From NCBI GenBank assembly GCA_003285105.1, contig CP030158.1:1464501-1528500 (forward strand): DNA of 64,000 nt. The letters are read 5' to 3'. Numbering within the stretch: position 1 is the stretch's first letter; each line of letters begins with the position of its first letter. The notes under the pieces are model-generated. The model searched no databases, was not told where the DNA came from, and saw only the letters and a list, made by a program, of their open reading frames with translations. Shown piece by piece: positions 1 through 8,270 of this stretch. Made by a program: the position numbers and the translations under genes. Source of the DNA: Roseithermus sacchariphilus. GTDB lineage: Bacteria; Bacteroidota; Rhodothermia; Rhodothermales; MEBIC09517.

Positions 1-894
1 GTGTACGTCGACGCCACCCTGGGCGGCGGCGGCCACACGGCGGCGCTGCTCGACCGGCTGGCGCCGGCCGGGCGCGTGGTGGGCATCGACCAGGACGAGG
101 CCGCCCTGGCGGCGGCCCGGACGCGCCTGGCCCCGGCGCTGGAAGCCGGTCGCTTCCTGGCGGTCCGCGGCAACTTCGGCGACCTGGAGGCGCTCCTGGC
201 CGAAGCGGGCTTCGACACGGTCGACGGCCTGCTGCTCGACCTGGGGATCTCGTCGCACCAGATCGATGTGCCGGAGCGCGGCTTCAGTTACGCCGCCGCC
301 GGCCCGCTCGACATGCGGATGGACCGCCGCCGCCGGCTGACGGCGCACGAGATCGTCAACACGTGGGAGGCCGGAGCCCTGCGCCGGGTGCTGCAGGCCT
401 ACGGCGACGAGCCTCGTGCGGCGCAGGTGGCCCGGGCCATCGTGCAGGCGCGGCCGCTGGAGACGACCGAGGCGCTGGCGGCCGTCGTCCGTGCCGCCGT
501 GCCCACGCGCGAGGAGGTCAAGACGCTGGCCCGGGTCTTCCAGGCGCTGCGCATCGCCGTCAACGAGGAGCTGGCGATGCTGGAGCAGGTGCTGGCGGCG
601 GCCGCGCGGGTGCTGCGCCCCGGCGGGCGCATCGCCGTCATCAGCTACCACTCGCTGGAAGACCGCCGCGTCAAGCGCGTCTTTCGCCACGGCAACCTGG
701 CCGGCCGCCCCGTGCGGGATCTCTACGGAAACCCGCTGACGCCCTGGCGCGAGCTGACGCACCGGCCCGTCACGCCCCCGGCGGAGGAGGTCGCCGCCAA
801 CCCGCGTGCCCGGAGTGCGCGCCTGCGTGTGGCCGAGCGCACCGAGGCGCCGCCCGACGTGCAGGCGCATCCCGCCGCCGGACCTGCACCCTGA
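1..894 (+). CDS. rsmH: 16S rRNA (cytosine-1402-N4)-methyltransferase RsmH, 5' partial
   Basis: RsmH (MraW) methylates N4 of C1402 in the decoding centre of 16S rRNA using S-adenosylmethionine. The visible protein starts directly at the SAM-binding loop ([11 protein letters not shown]), which in complete family members follows about 20-30 residues, so the true start lies upstream of the window and the GTG at base 1 is only the first in-frame codon. Other family signatures are [13 protein letters not shown] near residue 80, [16 protein letters not shown] near 95-110, and the C-terminal block with [14 protein letters not shown] near 215-230. It heads the dcw cluster as in most bacteria. The stop codon is followed within 20 bp by a 13-bp tandem repeat array. 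Confidence 0.96.
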   Translation: MYVDATLGGGGHTAALLDRLAPAGRVVGIDQDEAALAAARTRLAPALEAGRFLAVRGNFGDLEALLAEAGFDTVDGLLLDLGISSHQIDVPERGFSYAAAGPLDMRMDRRRRLTAHEIVNTWEAGALRRVLQAYGDEPRAAQVARAIVQARPLETTEALAAVVRAAVPTREEVKTLARVFQALRIAVNEELAMLEQVLAAAARVLRPGGRIAVISYHSLEDRRVKRVFRHGNLAGRPVRDLYGNPLTPWRELTHRPVTPPAEEVAANPRARSARLRVAERTEAPPDVQAHPAAGPAP

Positions 895-910
895 GGCGGT
901 CCCGCGCTCC

Positions 911-1131
911 GTACCCCGAATCCGTACCCCGAATCCGTACCCCGAATCCGTACCCCGAATCCGTACCCCGAATCCGTACCCCGAATCCGTACCCCGAATC
1001 CGTACCCCGAATCCGTACCCCGAATCCGTACCCCGAATCCGTACCCCGAATCCGTACCCCGAATCCGTACCCCGAATCCGTACCCCGAATCCGTACCCCG
1101 AATCCGTACCCCGAATCCGTACCCCGAATCC
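911..1131. repeat. 13-bp tandem repeat array, 17 perfect copies
   Basis: The unit GTACCCCGAATCC repeats 17 times without a mismatch and is followed by a degenerate partial copy up to about 1140. It fills almost the whole space between the rsmH stop (894) and the next gene (1179). There are no spacers, so it is not a CRISPR array. Because 13 is not a multiple of three, all six frames stay open through it and give a meaningless 13-residue periodic peptide. Perfect copy identity suggests recent expansion or frequent slippage. Confidence 0.97.
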
Positions 1132-1178
1132 GTATCCGAAGCGTCACCCGAACTCCAGGCTAAATCCGGTAAGGACTG

Positions 1179-1445
1179 ATGAAGGTTGCGATCGAGGAGC
1201 ACATCCTGCACTGGCTGGCCTCGCTAGGCTATCCGCTGGCCGGGCGTACGCGCGAGGAGATCACCGCGATGTTCCTGCGCGAGGCGCGCCAGTGGGAAAT
1301 GGCCCCGTGGGAGCTGGACCGGCTCGTGCGGGAGGGCTACGACATGGAGCGGCGCGACGTGGAACGGCGCGACGTGGAGCGGCCCCAGGCTCGCACGACC
1401 GAGCGCGGGCCGCTCGCGCGTCCCCGGTACGCGTTTACCCCGTGA
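1179..1445 (+). CDS. Small hypothetical protein inside the dcw cluster
   Basis: This is an 88-residue frame with an ATG start, preceded by AAGGA at 1171-1175, lying between rsmH and ftsL on the same strand. I do not recognise a family. The first 55 residues look like a compact helical domain with alternating hydrophobic and charged residues (start MKVAIEEHILHWLASLGYPL). The last 30 are low-complexity and Arg-rich and include a duplicated ERRDV pentapeptide encoded by a 15-bp direct repeat. No signal peptide or membrane segment is visible. Operon position suggests a link to the cell envelope, but that is inference only. It could be a lineage-specific gene or a spurious frame; base composition and position favour a real gene. 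Confidence 0.55.
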   Translation: MKVAIEEHILHWLASLGYPLAGRTREEITAMFLREARQWEMAPWELDRLVREGYDMERRDVERRDVERPQARTTERGPLARPRYAFTP

Positions 1446-1488
1446 ATCACCCCATTCATTCTCGACACCCCTGACCCCGGTTCTGCCC

Positions 1489-1998
1489 ATGGCGACGTCC
1501 CGCACTTCCAGCCAGCGTCCCCGCGCCGGTGCCGCCACGCGAGCCACGGCGGCCCGTGCGGCGCGGCCCGGGCCGGCCGCCGGCCGCCGCGCACCCCGCC
1601 GGCACGCGTCGGCATGGACCATCTCCGTGCCGCGCGGACACCGGCCGGCCACCCTGCCCGGCTGGGGCGACCTGGCCCGGGGCAAGAACGAGCGCGTCCC
1701 GAGCCGCCCCCGGCCCACCGGCTTCATGGCGCAGGTGTCCACGCTCCGCTTTGCCCTCCTGCTCTTTGCCATGGCGGCGGCCTTCACGGTCTACGTCGGC
1801 CACGTGTATGCGACGCAGGATCTGCTGGCGGCCGTGCAGGAGGCCCGCAAAGAGAATCAGCGGCTGCACATGCGCTACAACCAGCGCAAGGCCGCCTTCG
1901 ACCAGGCCACCAGCCCGACGGTCATCTACCGGCGGGCGCGGGCGCTGGGGCTGGAAGAGGACGTGGCCTACGGGCCTACGATCCACCTGAACGATTAA
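1489..1998 (+). CDS. ftsL: FtsL-like divisome membrane protein
   Basis: The 169-residue protein has a long, basic, Pro/Arg/Ala-rich cytoplasmic tail (residues 1-80), one membrane-spanning segment (about 85-105) and a coiled-coil-forming periplasmic part (about 107-140, with QEARKENQRLHMRYNQRK). This is the layout of FtsL, which forms a complex with FtsB and FtsQ and helps activate FtsWI septal peptidoglycan synthesis. Position between rsmH and ftsI is the classic ftsL locus. FtsL sequences diverge strongly, so the call rests mainly on topology and context. The cytoplasmic tail is longer than in E. coli FtsL (121 residues in total). The ATG at 1489 has no clear ribosome binding site. Confidence 0.8.
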   Translation: MATSRTSSQRPRAGAATRATAARAARPGPAAGRRAPRRHASAWTISVPRGHRPATLPGWGDLARGKNERVPSRPRPTGFMAQVSTLRFALLLFAMAAAFTVYVGHVYATQDLLAAVQEARKENQRLHMRYNQRKAAFDQATSPTVIYRRARALGLEEDVAYGPTIHLND

Positions 1999-2020
1999 CC
2001 GATGCGCGGCCCGACGTCCC

Positions 2021-4108
2021 GTGGAAGCCAAGGACCACATACTGGCCCGAATGTACGTGGTGCTGACGCTCGTCAGCCTCGTGCCGCTGCTCATCGTCGG
2101 GCAGATCGTGCGGATCTATCTGACCGAGGGCACCGAGCTGCGCGAACGCGGGAGGCAGCAGGCCAGCGCCTCGATCACACTGCCCGCCCTGCGCGGGTCC
2201 ATCCTCGACCAGGCCGGACGCACGCTGGCCGCCAACATCGCCCGCTACGACCTGGCCCTCGACCCGACGGTGCCGGGCTTTGCCGAGCAGGCATCGACGT
2301 TCTTTGACCGTCTGTCCAGACTCACCGGCCAGTCCGCCGCCGTCTTGCGGCGCCGTGTGGCGCAGCGCACCAGCCGGCAGTATGTGCTGTTGCTGCGAAA
2401 CCTCGATGAGGCTGCCCGCGAGGAGATCGCCTCGTGGAAGGTGCCGGGGGTGCAGTTGCAGGAGCGCTTCTCCCGCCGCTACAACTACGGCCCCACGGCC
2501 GCCCACGTCCTCGGCCACGTCAGCGTCGACGGGCAGGGGATGGCCGGGCTGGAGTTGCAGCTCGACGAGGTGCTGAAGGGACGGCCCGGCCGCCGCGCCG
2601 TCCAGCGCGACCGCCACGGCGTGCGCAAGGTGCGCGTCGACGGAGCCGTCGTCGAGCCGGAGCACGGCCAGACCGTCGTGCTCACGATCGACCTCGTGCG
2701 CCAGTCGATCCTGGAAGAAGAACTCGCCCGCGGGGTGGCCGAGAGTGGAGCCCGGTGGGGGACGGCCATTGCCATGGACCCGCACACCGGCGCCATCCTC
2801 GCCCTGGCCAACGTGCCGACGTACGACCCGAACGCGCCCGGTCGCTATGACGACGCCGCTCGCCGCAACCGCGCCATCACCGACCGCATCGAGCCCGGCT
2901 CCACGTTCAAGCTGGTGGCGGCCGTGGCGGCCGTGGAGCAGGGGGTGGTGACGCTGGAGGATTCCATCGAGACGGGCGACGGCTGGGCGGTCTTCGGCGG
3001 CCGCACCGTGAAGGACACCCACGCCTGGGGCACCATCTCCTTTGCCGACGTGATCGCGCTCTCCAGCAACGTGGGCATGGCGAAGGTGGCGTCTCGTCTC
3101 GATCCGGGGGTCTTCTACCAGTATGCCCGCAACCTGGGCTTCGGGCAGCCGACCTGGGTGGACCTACCCGGCGAGGTCGGCGGGACGCTCAAGAAGCCGA
3201 ACGCGTGGAGCGGCACGACGCTGACGTCGATGAGCCGCGGCTACGAGGTCGATGCGACGCCCCTGCAGATGCTCACCGCCTACTGTGCCCTGGCCAACGG
3301 CGGGTTACTCGTGCGGCCCTACGTCGTGGCCGAGCGCCGCGACATGCTGGGGCGGACGGTATGGCGGGCGTCGCGGGATTCCATCCGGCGGGCCTTCAAG
3401 CCCGCCACCGCCCGGGCGCTGCTGCCGGCCTTCGAGCGGGTCGTGGAGGAAGGCACCGCCACGCAGGCGCGCATCGAGGGCCTGCGCATTGCCGGCAAGA
3501 CGGGGACGGCACAGAAAGCCGTCGGCGGGTCGTACGACCGCCATGCGTACCGGGCCTCGTTCGTCGGCTTCTTCCCGGCCGAAGCGCCCGAGGTGGCCCT
3601 GATCGTCGTGCTCGACGAGCCCCGCACGAGCGGGTACGGGGGGGTGGTGGCGGCGCCCATCTTCCGGCGTGTGGCCCGCCGGTGGGCCGGCACGTTGCCG
3701 GAGGTGGCACGGCGGCTGGCGCCGGTGCCCGACCTGCCCGAGCCCCCCGCCCGCGCCGTGCCGGACGTGACCGGGCAGCCCGCCACGGTGGCGGCCTCCC
3801 GGCTGATGGCGGCCGGCTACCGCGTGCCCCTGCCCGATCCGGCGGACCGGCTGCGGCCCGTCGCGGTGCAGCAGCCCGCGCCGAACACCCTGCTGGAGCC
3901 CGGCGCCCGCGTGCGCCTCCGGGCGGCCGCCCCGGACACCACCGCGCCCGTCATGCCCGACGTGACCGGCCTGAGCGTCCGGCAGGCCGTCTTCTGGCTG
4001 GCCGCCCGGGGCGTGCACGTCGAGGTGCAGGGCCACGGGCGCGTCGCGGCGCAGTCGGTGCCGGCCGGCGCCGCCCTCCCGGAGCGGGTCGTGTTGCGCT
4101 GCCGATGA
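2021..4108 (+). CDS. ftsI: Septal peptidoglycan transpeptidase FtsI (class B PBP with PASTA repeats)
   Basis: FtsI/PBP3 crosslinks septal peptidoglycan as partner of FtsW. The 695-residue protein has an N-terminal membrane anchor (about 11-33), a PBP dimerisation domain (about 55-220) and a transpeptidase domain with all three active-site motifs: STFK at 294-297 (nucleophile S294), SSN at 348-350 and KTG at 493-495. Two C-terminal PASTA domains follow (starting near 580 and 645, each opening with PDVTG). PASTA repeats on a division PBP are usual in Gram-positives and occur in Bacteroidota-type lineages, but are absent from E. coli FtsI. The start shown is a GTG at 2021; an in-frame ATG at 2051 would shorten the N-terminus by 10 residues and leave the anchor intact. 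Confidence 0.95.
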   Translation: MEAKDHILARMYVVLTLVSLVPLLIVGQIVRIYLTEGTELRERGRQQASASITLPALRGSILDQAGRTLAANIARYDLALDPTVPGFAEQASTFFDRLSRLTGQSAAVLRRRVAQRTSRQYVLLLRNLDEAAREEIASWKVPGVQLQERFSRRYNYGPTAAHVLGHVSVDGQGMAGLELQLDEVLKGRPGRRAVQRDRHGVRKVRVDGAVVEPEHGQTVVLTIDLVRQSILEEELARGVAESGARWGTAIAMDPHTGAILALANVPTYDPNAPGRYDDAARRNRAITDRIEPGSTFKLVAAVAAVEQGVVTLEDSIETGDGWAVFGGRTVKDTHAWGTISFADVIALSSNVGMAKVASRLDPGVFYQYARNLGFGQPTWVDLPGEVGGTLKKPNAWSGTTLTSMSRGYEVDATPLQMLTAYCALANGGLLVRPYVVAERRDMLGRTVWRASRDSIRRAFKPATARALLPAFERVVEEGTATQARIEGLRIAGKTGTAQKAVGGSYDRHAYRASFVGFFPAEAPEVALIVVLDEPRTSGYGGVVAAPIFRRVARRWAGTLPEVARRLAPVPDLPEPPARAVPDVTGQPATVAASRLMAAGYRVPLPDPADRLRPVAVQQPAPNTLLEPGARVRLRAAAPDTTAPVMPDVTGLSVRQAVFWLAARGVHVEVQGHGRVAAQSVPAGAALPERVVLRCR

Positions 4109-4142
4109 GGCCTCCCGTTCCCCATGGCTGCCATCTGGACAC

Positions 4143-5612
4143 ATGAAACGTCTGCGTACCCTGATCGACCCGTTGACCAGGGCGGGGCTCGTGCGAACGG
4201 TACGCGCCCTCAAAGACGACATCGTCATCGACCATCTGGCCGACGATAGCCGGAAGGTCGGGCCGGGCGGGCTCTTCGTCGCCGTACGCGGCGAGCGGGC
4301 CGACGGCCACCTGTTCATTGACAAGGCTGTTCAAAACGGAGCCATCGCCATCGTGTGCGAGGCGATGCCGGGCGAGGCGTCTGCGCGCTTCCCCGGCATC
4401 GCCTTCGTGCAGGTGCGCGATGCACGCCAGGCCCTGGCGGACCTGGCCGCGGCGTTCTACGACCACCCGGCCCGTGCGCTGAAGATGGTGGGCGTCACGG
4501 GGACCAACGGCAAGACGACCACGGCCTACCTCGTACACCATGCCCTGACGGCCCTGGGCACGACGGCTGGACTCATCGGCACCGTGGCCTACCGCGTCGG
4601 GGATGAGACGATCGCCGCCACGCACACGACGCCGGGAGCGCTGGCCCTGCAGCGGCTGCTGCGGGGGATGGTCACGGCCGGCTGCACCGCCTGCGCGATG
4701 GAGGTGTCGTCCCACGCGCTGGTGCAGGAGCGGGTGCGCGGCATCCCGTTCGAGGTGGCCGTCTTCACGAACCTCACGCCGGAGCACCTCGACTACCACG
4801 GCTCGTTCCAGAACTATCTGGCCGCCAAGAAGCGGCTCTTCGACGGGCTCGGACCCGCCGCGACGGCGCTCTACAACGCCGACGACCCGTCCGGTGAGGC
4901 CGTGGTGGCGGGCACGGCCGCCCGCCGCTTCTCCTACGGCCGCCGGCCCGGGGCCGACCTGCTCGTGGAGGTGCTGGAGAACCGCATCGACGGGCTGCGG
5001 CTGCGCCTGGACGGTCGCTCTCGCGCCTTCCGCCTGGTGGGGCTGTTCAACGCCTACAACCTCGCGGCCGCCTACGGGGCACTCCGCGCCCTCGGCCATG
5101 ATGCCGGCGCCGTGCTCGACGTGCTGGCCGAGGCCCCGCCCGTGCCCGGCCGGTTCGAGCAGATCTCCTTTCCGAGCGGCACGACGGTCATCGTCGACTA
5201 CGCCCACACGCCGGACGCCCTGGAGAACGTGCTCCAGACGATCCGGGCGCTGAAGCCACCCGGCGCCACGCTCTGGTGCGTCTTCGGCTGCGGGGGCGAC
5301 CGCGACCCGACGAAGCGCCGCACCATGGGCAGCATCGCCGAACGCTATGCCGACCGCGTCATCGTCACCAGCGACAACCCGCGCACCGAGGACCCCGAGG
5401 CCATCATGAACGACATCCGCCGCGGCATGGAACACCCGCTGGAGGCCCGCTGGATCGTGGACCGCCGCGAGGCCATCCGGGCTGCCGCCGCCGGCGTCCG
5501 CCCCGGAGACGTCGTCCTCATCGCCGGCAAAGGGCACGAGCCCTACCAGATCATCGGTACCGACCGTATTCCGTTCGACGACCGCGAAGAAGCCCGCCAG
5601 AGTTTCCGGTGA
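4143..5612 (+). CDS. murE: UDP-MurNAc-tripeptide synthetase MurE (meso-diaminopimelate-adding)
   Basis: MurE is the cytoplasmic ATP-dependent ligase that adds the third residue of the peptidoglycan stem peptide to UDP-MurNAc-L-Ala-D-Glu. The 489-residue length is normal. The Mur-ligase P-loop GTNGKTTT is centred on K124. The EHLDYHG region near 215-220 and the C-terminal substrate motif DNPR (411-414, followed by TEDP) are present. DNPR contacts meso-diaminopimelate in known enzymes, whereas lysine-adding enzymes differ here, so mDAP is the expected substrate. The next gene is mraY rather than the usual murF. Confidence 0.96.
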   Translation: MKRLRTLIDPLTRAGLVRTVRALKDDIVIDHLADDSRKVGPGGLFVAVRGERADGHLFIDKAVQNGAIAIVCEAMPGEASARFPGIAFVQVRDARQALADLAAAFYDHPARALKMVGVTGTNGKTTTAYLVHHALTALGTTAGLIGTVAYRVGDETIAATHTTPGALALQRLLRGMVTAGCTACAMEVSSHALVQERVRGIPFEVAVFTNLTPEHLDYHGSFQNYLAAKKRLFDGLGPAATALYNADDPSGEAVVAGTAARRFSYGRRPGADLLVEVLENRIDGLRLRLDGRSRAFRLVGLFNAYNLAAAYGALRALGHDAGAVLDVLAEAPPVPGRFEQISFPSGTTVIVDYAHTPDALENVLQTIRALKPPGATLWCVFGCGGDRDPTKRRTMGSIAERYADRVIVTSDNPRTEDPEAIMNDIRRGMEHPLEARWIVDRREAIRAAAAGVRPGDVVLIAGKGHEPYQIIGTDRIPFDDREEARQSFR

Positions 5613-5660
5613 CCGCCCATCGGCCCCCGGCCCGGACGCCGGCCGCTGCCCCCCTGTCCT

Positions 5661-6818
5661 ATGCTCTACTACCTGATCGACTACCTCGAGCAACAGTTTC
5701 AGCCGCCGGGCTTCCAGGTGATTCAGTTCATCACGGTCCGCACGGCGCTGGCCGCCATCACGGCGCTGGTGATCGCCCTGTTCATCGGCCGGCGGATCAT
5801 CGACTGGCTGGGGCACCAGCAGCTGGGCGAGCGGGTGCGAGAGGGCCTCGACGCCGGCGCCGTGAGCCATGCCCACAAGGCCGGCACCCCGACGATGGGA
5901 GGCCTCATCATCCTGCTCTCCATCCTGGGGGCCGTGCTGCTCTGGGGCGCCATCGCCGAGGTGTACGTCTGGCTGGCGCTGGTGGCGCTGACGTGGATGG
6001 GGGCCTTCGGCTTCGCCGACGATTACATCAAGGTGATCAAGAAAGACAAGAGCGGCCTGCCGGCGCGCATCAAGATCGTCGGGCAGGTCACCCTGGGGCT
6101 CTTTGCCGGTGCCGTGCTGTACTTCCACCCGGCCTTCGCCGAGTTCCACACGCTGACGTACCTGCCCTTCGCGCGGGGCCGCGTCTTCGATTACGATCTG
6201 TTCGGGCGGCTGGCCAACGGCGTCGACCTCGGCTGGGTGGTCTACATCCCCGTCGTCGTCTTCATCATCACCGCCGTCTCGAACGCCGTCAACCTGACCG
6301 ACGGGCTCGACGGGCTGGCGGCGGGGGTGACGGGCATCGTGGCCCTGGGGCTGACGGCGCTGGCCTATATCTCCGGCAACCGCATCCTGGCGGAGTTTCT
6401 GGACGTGATGTACCTGCCCGGGGCGGGGGAGCTGGTCGTCTTCACGACGGCCCTGGCGGCGGCCTGCTTCGGCTTCCTCTGGTACAACGCCAACCCGGCG
6501 TCCGTCTTCATGGGCGACACCGGCGCCCTGGCGCTCGGCGCGGCGGTGGGCGTCTCAGCGCTGCTCGTCCGCAAGGAGCTGCTGCTGCCGCTGCTGTGCC
6601 TGGTGTTCTTCCTGGAGTCGCTCTCGGTCATCCTCCAGACGAGCTACTTCAAATACACCCGGCGCAAGACGGGCGAGGGCAAACGGCTCTTCCGCATGGC
6701 CCCGCTGCATCACCATTACGAAGCCCTCGGCGTGCCCGAGAACAAGATCGTCGTGCGGTTCTGGATCGTCACGGCGATCACCGTCATCGCCACCCTGCTC
6801 ACCCTGCGGATTCGCTGA
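5661..6818 (+). CDS. mraY: Phospho-MurNAc-pentapeptide transferase MraY
   Basis: MraY transfers phospho-MurNAc-pentapeptide from UDP to undecaprenyl phosphate, making lipid I at the inner face of the cytoplasmic membrane. The 385-residue protein is polytopic, with about ten hydrophobic segments. Family signatures are KAGTPTMGGL near residue 73, the FADDYIKV acidic motif near 115, NLTDGLDGLAAG near 212, FMGDTGALALG near 280 and the histidine-rich PLHHHYE loop near 350. The start ATG is 48 bp after murE. The stop at 6818 is 4 bp before murD, indicating translational coupling. Confidence 0.97.
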   Translation: MLYYLIDYLEQQFQPPGFQVIQFITVRTALAAITALVIALFIGRRIIDWLGHQQLGERVREGLDAGAVSHAHKAGTPTMGGLIILLSILGAVLLWGAIAEVYVWLALVALTWMGAFGFADDYIKVIKKDKSGLPARIKIVGQVTLGLFAGAVLYFHPAFAEFHTLTYLPFARGRVFDYDLFGRLANGVDLGWVVYIPVVVFIITAVSNAVNLTDGLDGLAAGVTGIVALGLTALAYISGNRILAEFLDVMYLPGAGELVVFTTALAAACFGFLWYNANPASVFMGDTGALALGAAVGVSALLVRKELLLPLLCLVFFLESLSVILQTSYFKYTRRKTGEGKRLFRMAPLHHHYEALGVPENKIVVRFWIVTAITVIATLLTLRIR

Positions 6819-6822
6819 CGCC

Positions 6823-8187
6823 ATGCGCCCGGACGAGATCAACGGCTTGAAGGTGACCGTCATCGGCGGCGCGCGCAGCGGCCTGGCCGTGGCGCGGCTG
6901 CTGGCGGGAGCGGGGGCGCAGGTGTTCCTGACCGATCACGGCACGCCCACGCAGGGCCTCGAAGCGGCCCTCGAAGCGGCCGGCGTCCGCTACGAGTTCG
7001 GCGGCCACACGCCGCGCGCCCTTGACGCCGACGTCATGGTCATCAGCCCCGGCGTGCCCTCGACGATCAACCTGGTGCAGCAGGCCCGCCGCAGCGGCCT
7101 TCCGGTGTACTCCGAGATCGAGGTCGCTTCCTGGTTCTGCCGGGCGCCCATCGTGGCCATCACCGGCACCAACGGCAAGACGACGACGACGAGCCTGACC
7201 GGCTACATCCTGCGCCGCGCCGGCCGGCGCACCCTCGTGGCCGGCAACATCGGCTATCCCTTTTCGGACTACGTGCTCGACGCGGGCGAGACGGACGTGG
7301 TGGTCCTGGAGGTCTCCAGCTTCCAGCTCGATCACATCGCCACGTTCCGGCCCCGGGTGAGCGTGCTGCTCAACATCACGCCCGACCACCTGGACCGCTA
7401 CAACTATGACTTCAACGCCTACGCCCAGAGCAAATTCCGCATCTTCGAAAACCAGCACGGCGACGACGTGCTCGTCTACAACCGGGACGATCACCTGATT
7501 CACGAATACGTCTCGTGGGTCGCCCCGCGGCGCGGCCTGCGCACCCTGAGCTTCAGCCTGGACGAGACGCCCGGCAGCAGCGCTTTCGTGCGCGGCGGCC
7601 ACCTCGTCCTCCGGGTTCACCAACAAGAAGAGGTCCTCATGCAAGCGAACCAGTTGGCCCTGCGGGGTCGCCACAACCTGTACAACTCGCTGGCAGCAGC
7701 GGTGGCGGCGCGCGTGATGGAGGTTCGGAGCGACGTCATCCGCGAGAGCCTGGCCAGTTTCGAGGGCGTCCCGCACCGCCTGGAACTGATCCGCGAGCTG
7801 GACGGGGTTCGCTACATCAACGACTCGAAGGCGACCAACGTGAACGCGCTCTGGTACGCGCTGGAGAGCTTCACCGAGCCGGTAGTGCTGATTGCCGGGG
7901 GGCGGGACAAGGGCAACGACTACGCGGCCGTTCGCCCGCTGGTGCAGCAGAAGGCGCGGGCCGTGATCGCCATCGGCGAGAGCGCGGACAAGGTGCTGCG
8001 CGACCTGGGCACGGCCGCTCCGCACAGCGTCCACGCCGCGAGCCTGGAAGAGGCGCTGCGCTACGCCCGGCTCTTTGCCGAGCCCGGCGACGTGGTGCTG
8101 CTGAGCCCGGCCTGCGCTTCGTTCGACATGTTCGAGAACTATGAAGACCGCGGCGACACCTTTCGCCGCCTCGTCAACAGTCTCTAG
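6823..8187 (+). CDS. murD: UDP-N-acetylmuramoylalanine--D-glutamate ligase MurD
   Basis: MurD adds D-glutamate to UDP-MurNAc-L-Ala in the cytoplasm. The 454-residue protein begins with a Rossmann-type nucleotide-sugar domain (VIGGARSGLAVARLL near residues 8-22) and has the ATPase P-loop GTNGKTTTT centred on K119. Further Mur-ligase motifs are NITPDHLDRY near 185 and YINDSKATN near 330. The C-terminal domain carries LLSPACASFDMF near 425, typical of MurD. It starts 4 bp after mraY. The 80-bp gap to ftsW contains an 8-bp GC-rich hairpin (8215-8222 with 8233-8240). Confidence 0.96.
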   Translation: MRPDEINGLKVTVIGGARSGLAVARLLAGAGAQVFLTDHGTPTQGLEAALEAAGVRYEFGGHTPRALDADVMVISPGVPSTINLVQQARRSGLPVYSEIEVASWFCRAPIVAITGTNGKTTTTSLTGYILRRAGRRTLVAGNIGYPFSDYVLDAGETDVVVLEVSSFQLDHIATFRPRVSVLLNITPDHLDRYNYDFNAYAQSKFRIFENQHGDDVLVYNRDDHLIHEYVSWVAPRRGLRTLSFSLDETPGSSAFVRGGHLVLRVHQQEEVLMQANQLALRGRHNLYNSLAAAVAARVMEVRSDVIRESLASFEGVPHRLELIRELDGVRYINDSKATNVNALWYALESFTEPVVLIAGGRDKGNDYAAVRPLVQQKARAVIAIGESADKVLRDLGTAAPHSVHAASLEEALRYARLFAEPGDVVLLSPACASFDMFENYEDRGDTFRRLVNSL

Positions 8188-8270
8188 GTGGTACAGGGGC
8201 GCACCTGCCGGCGTGCCCCGGGCCGGGAGACGCCCGGGGCGCGCCGCCGGTGCACGCAGCACACAGCGAC

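Noticed and set aside
911-1131. CRISPR array
   Set aside because: The copies are contiguous 13-bp units with no spacers, and no cas genes are near.
363-1211. Several long frames crossing the 13-bp repeat on both strands, with a periodic Pro/Arg/Asn peptide
   Set aside because: The 13-bp unit lacks stops in all frames, so open frames there are automatic. They overlap rsmH out of frame and have no start signal.
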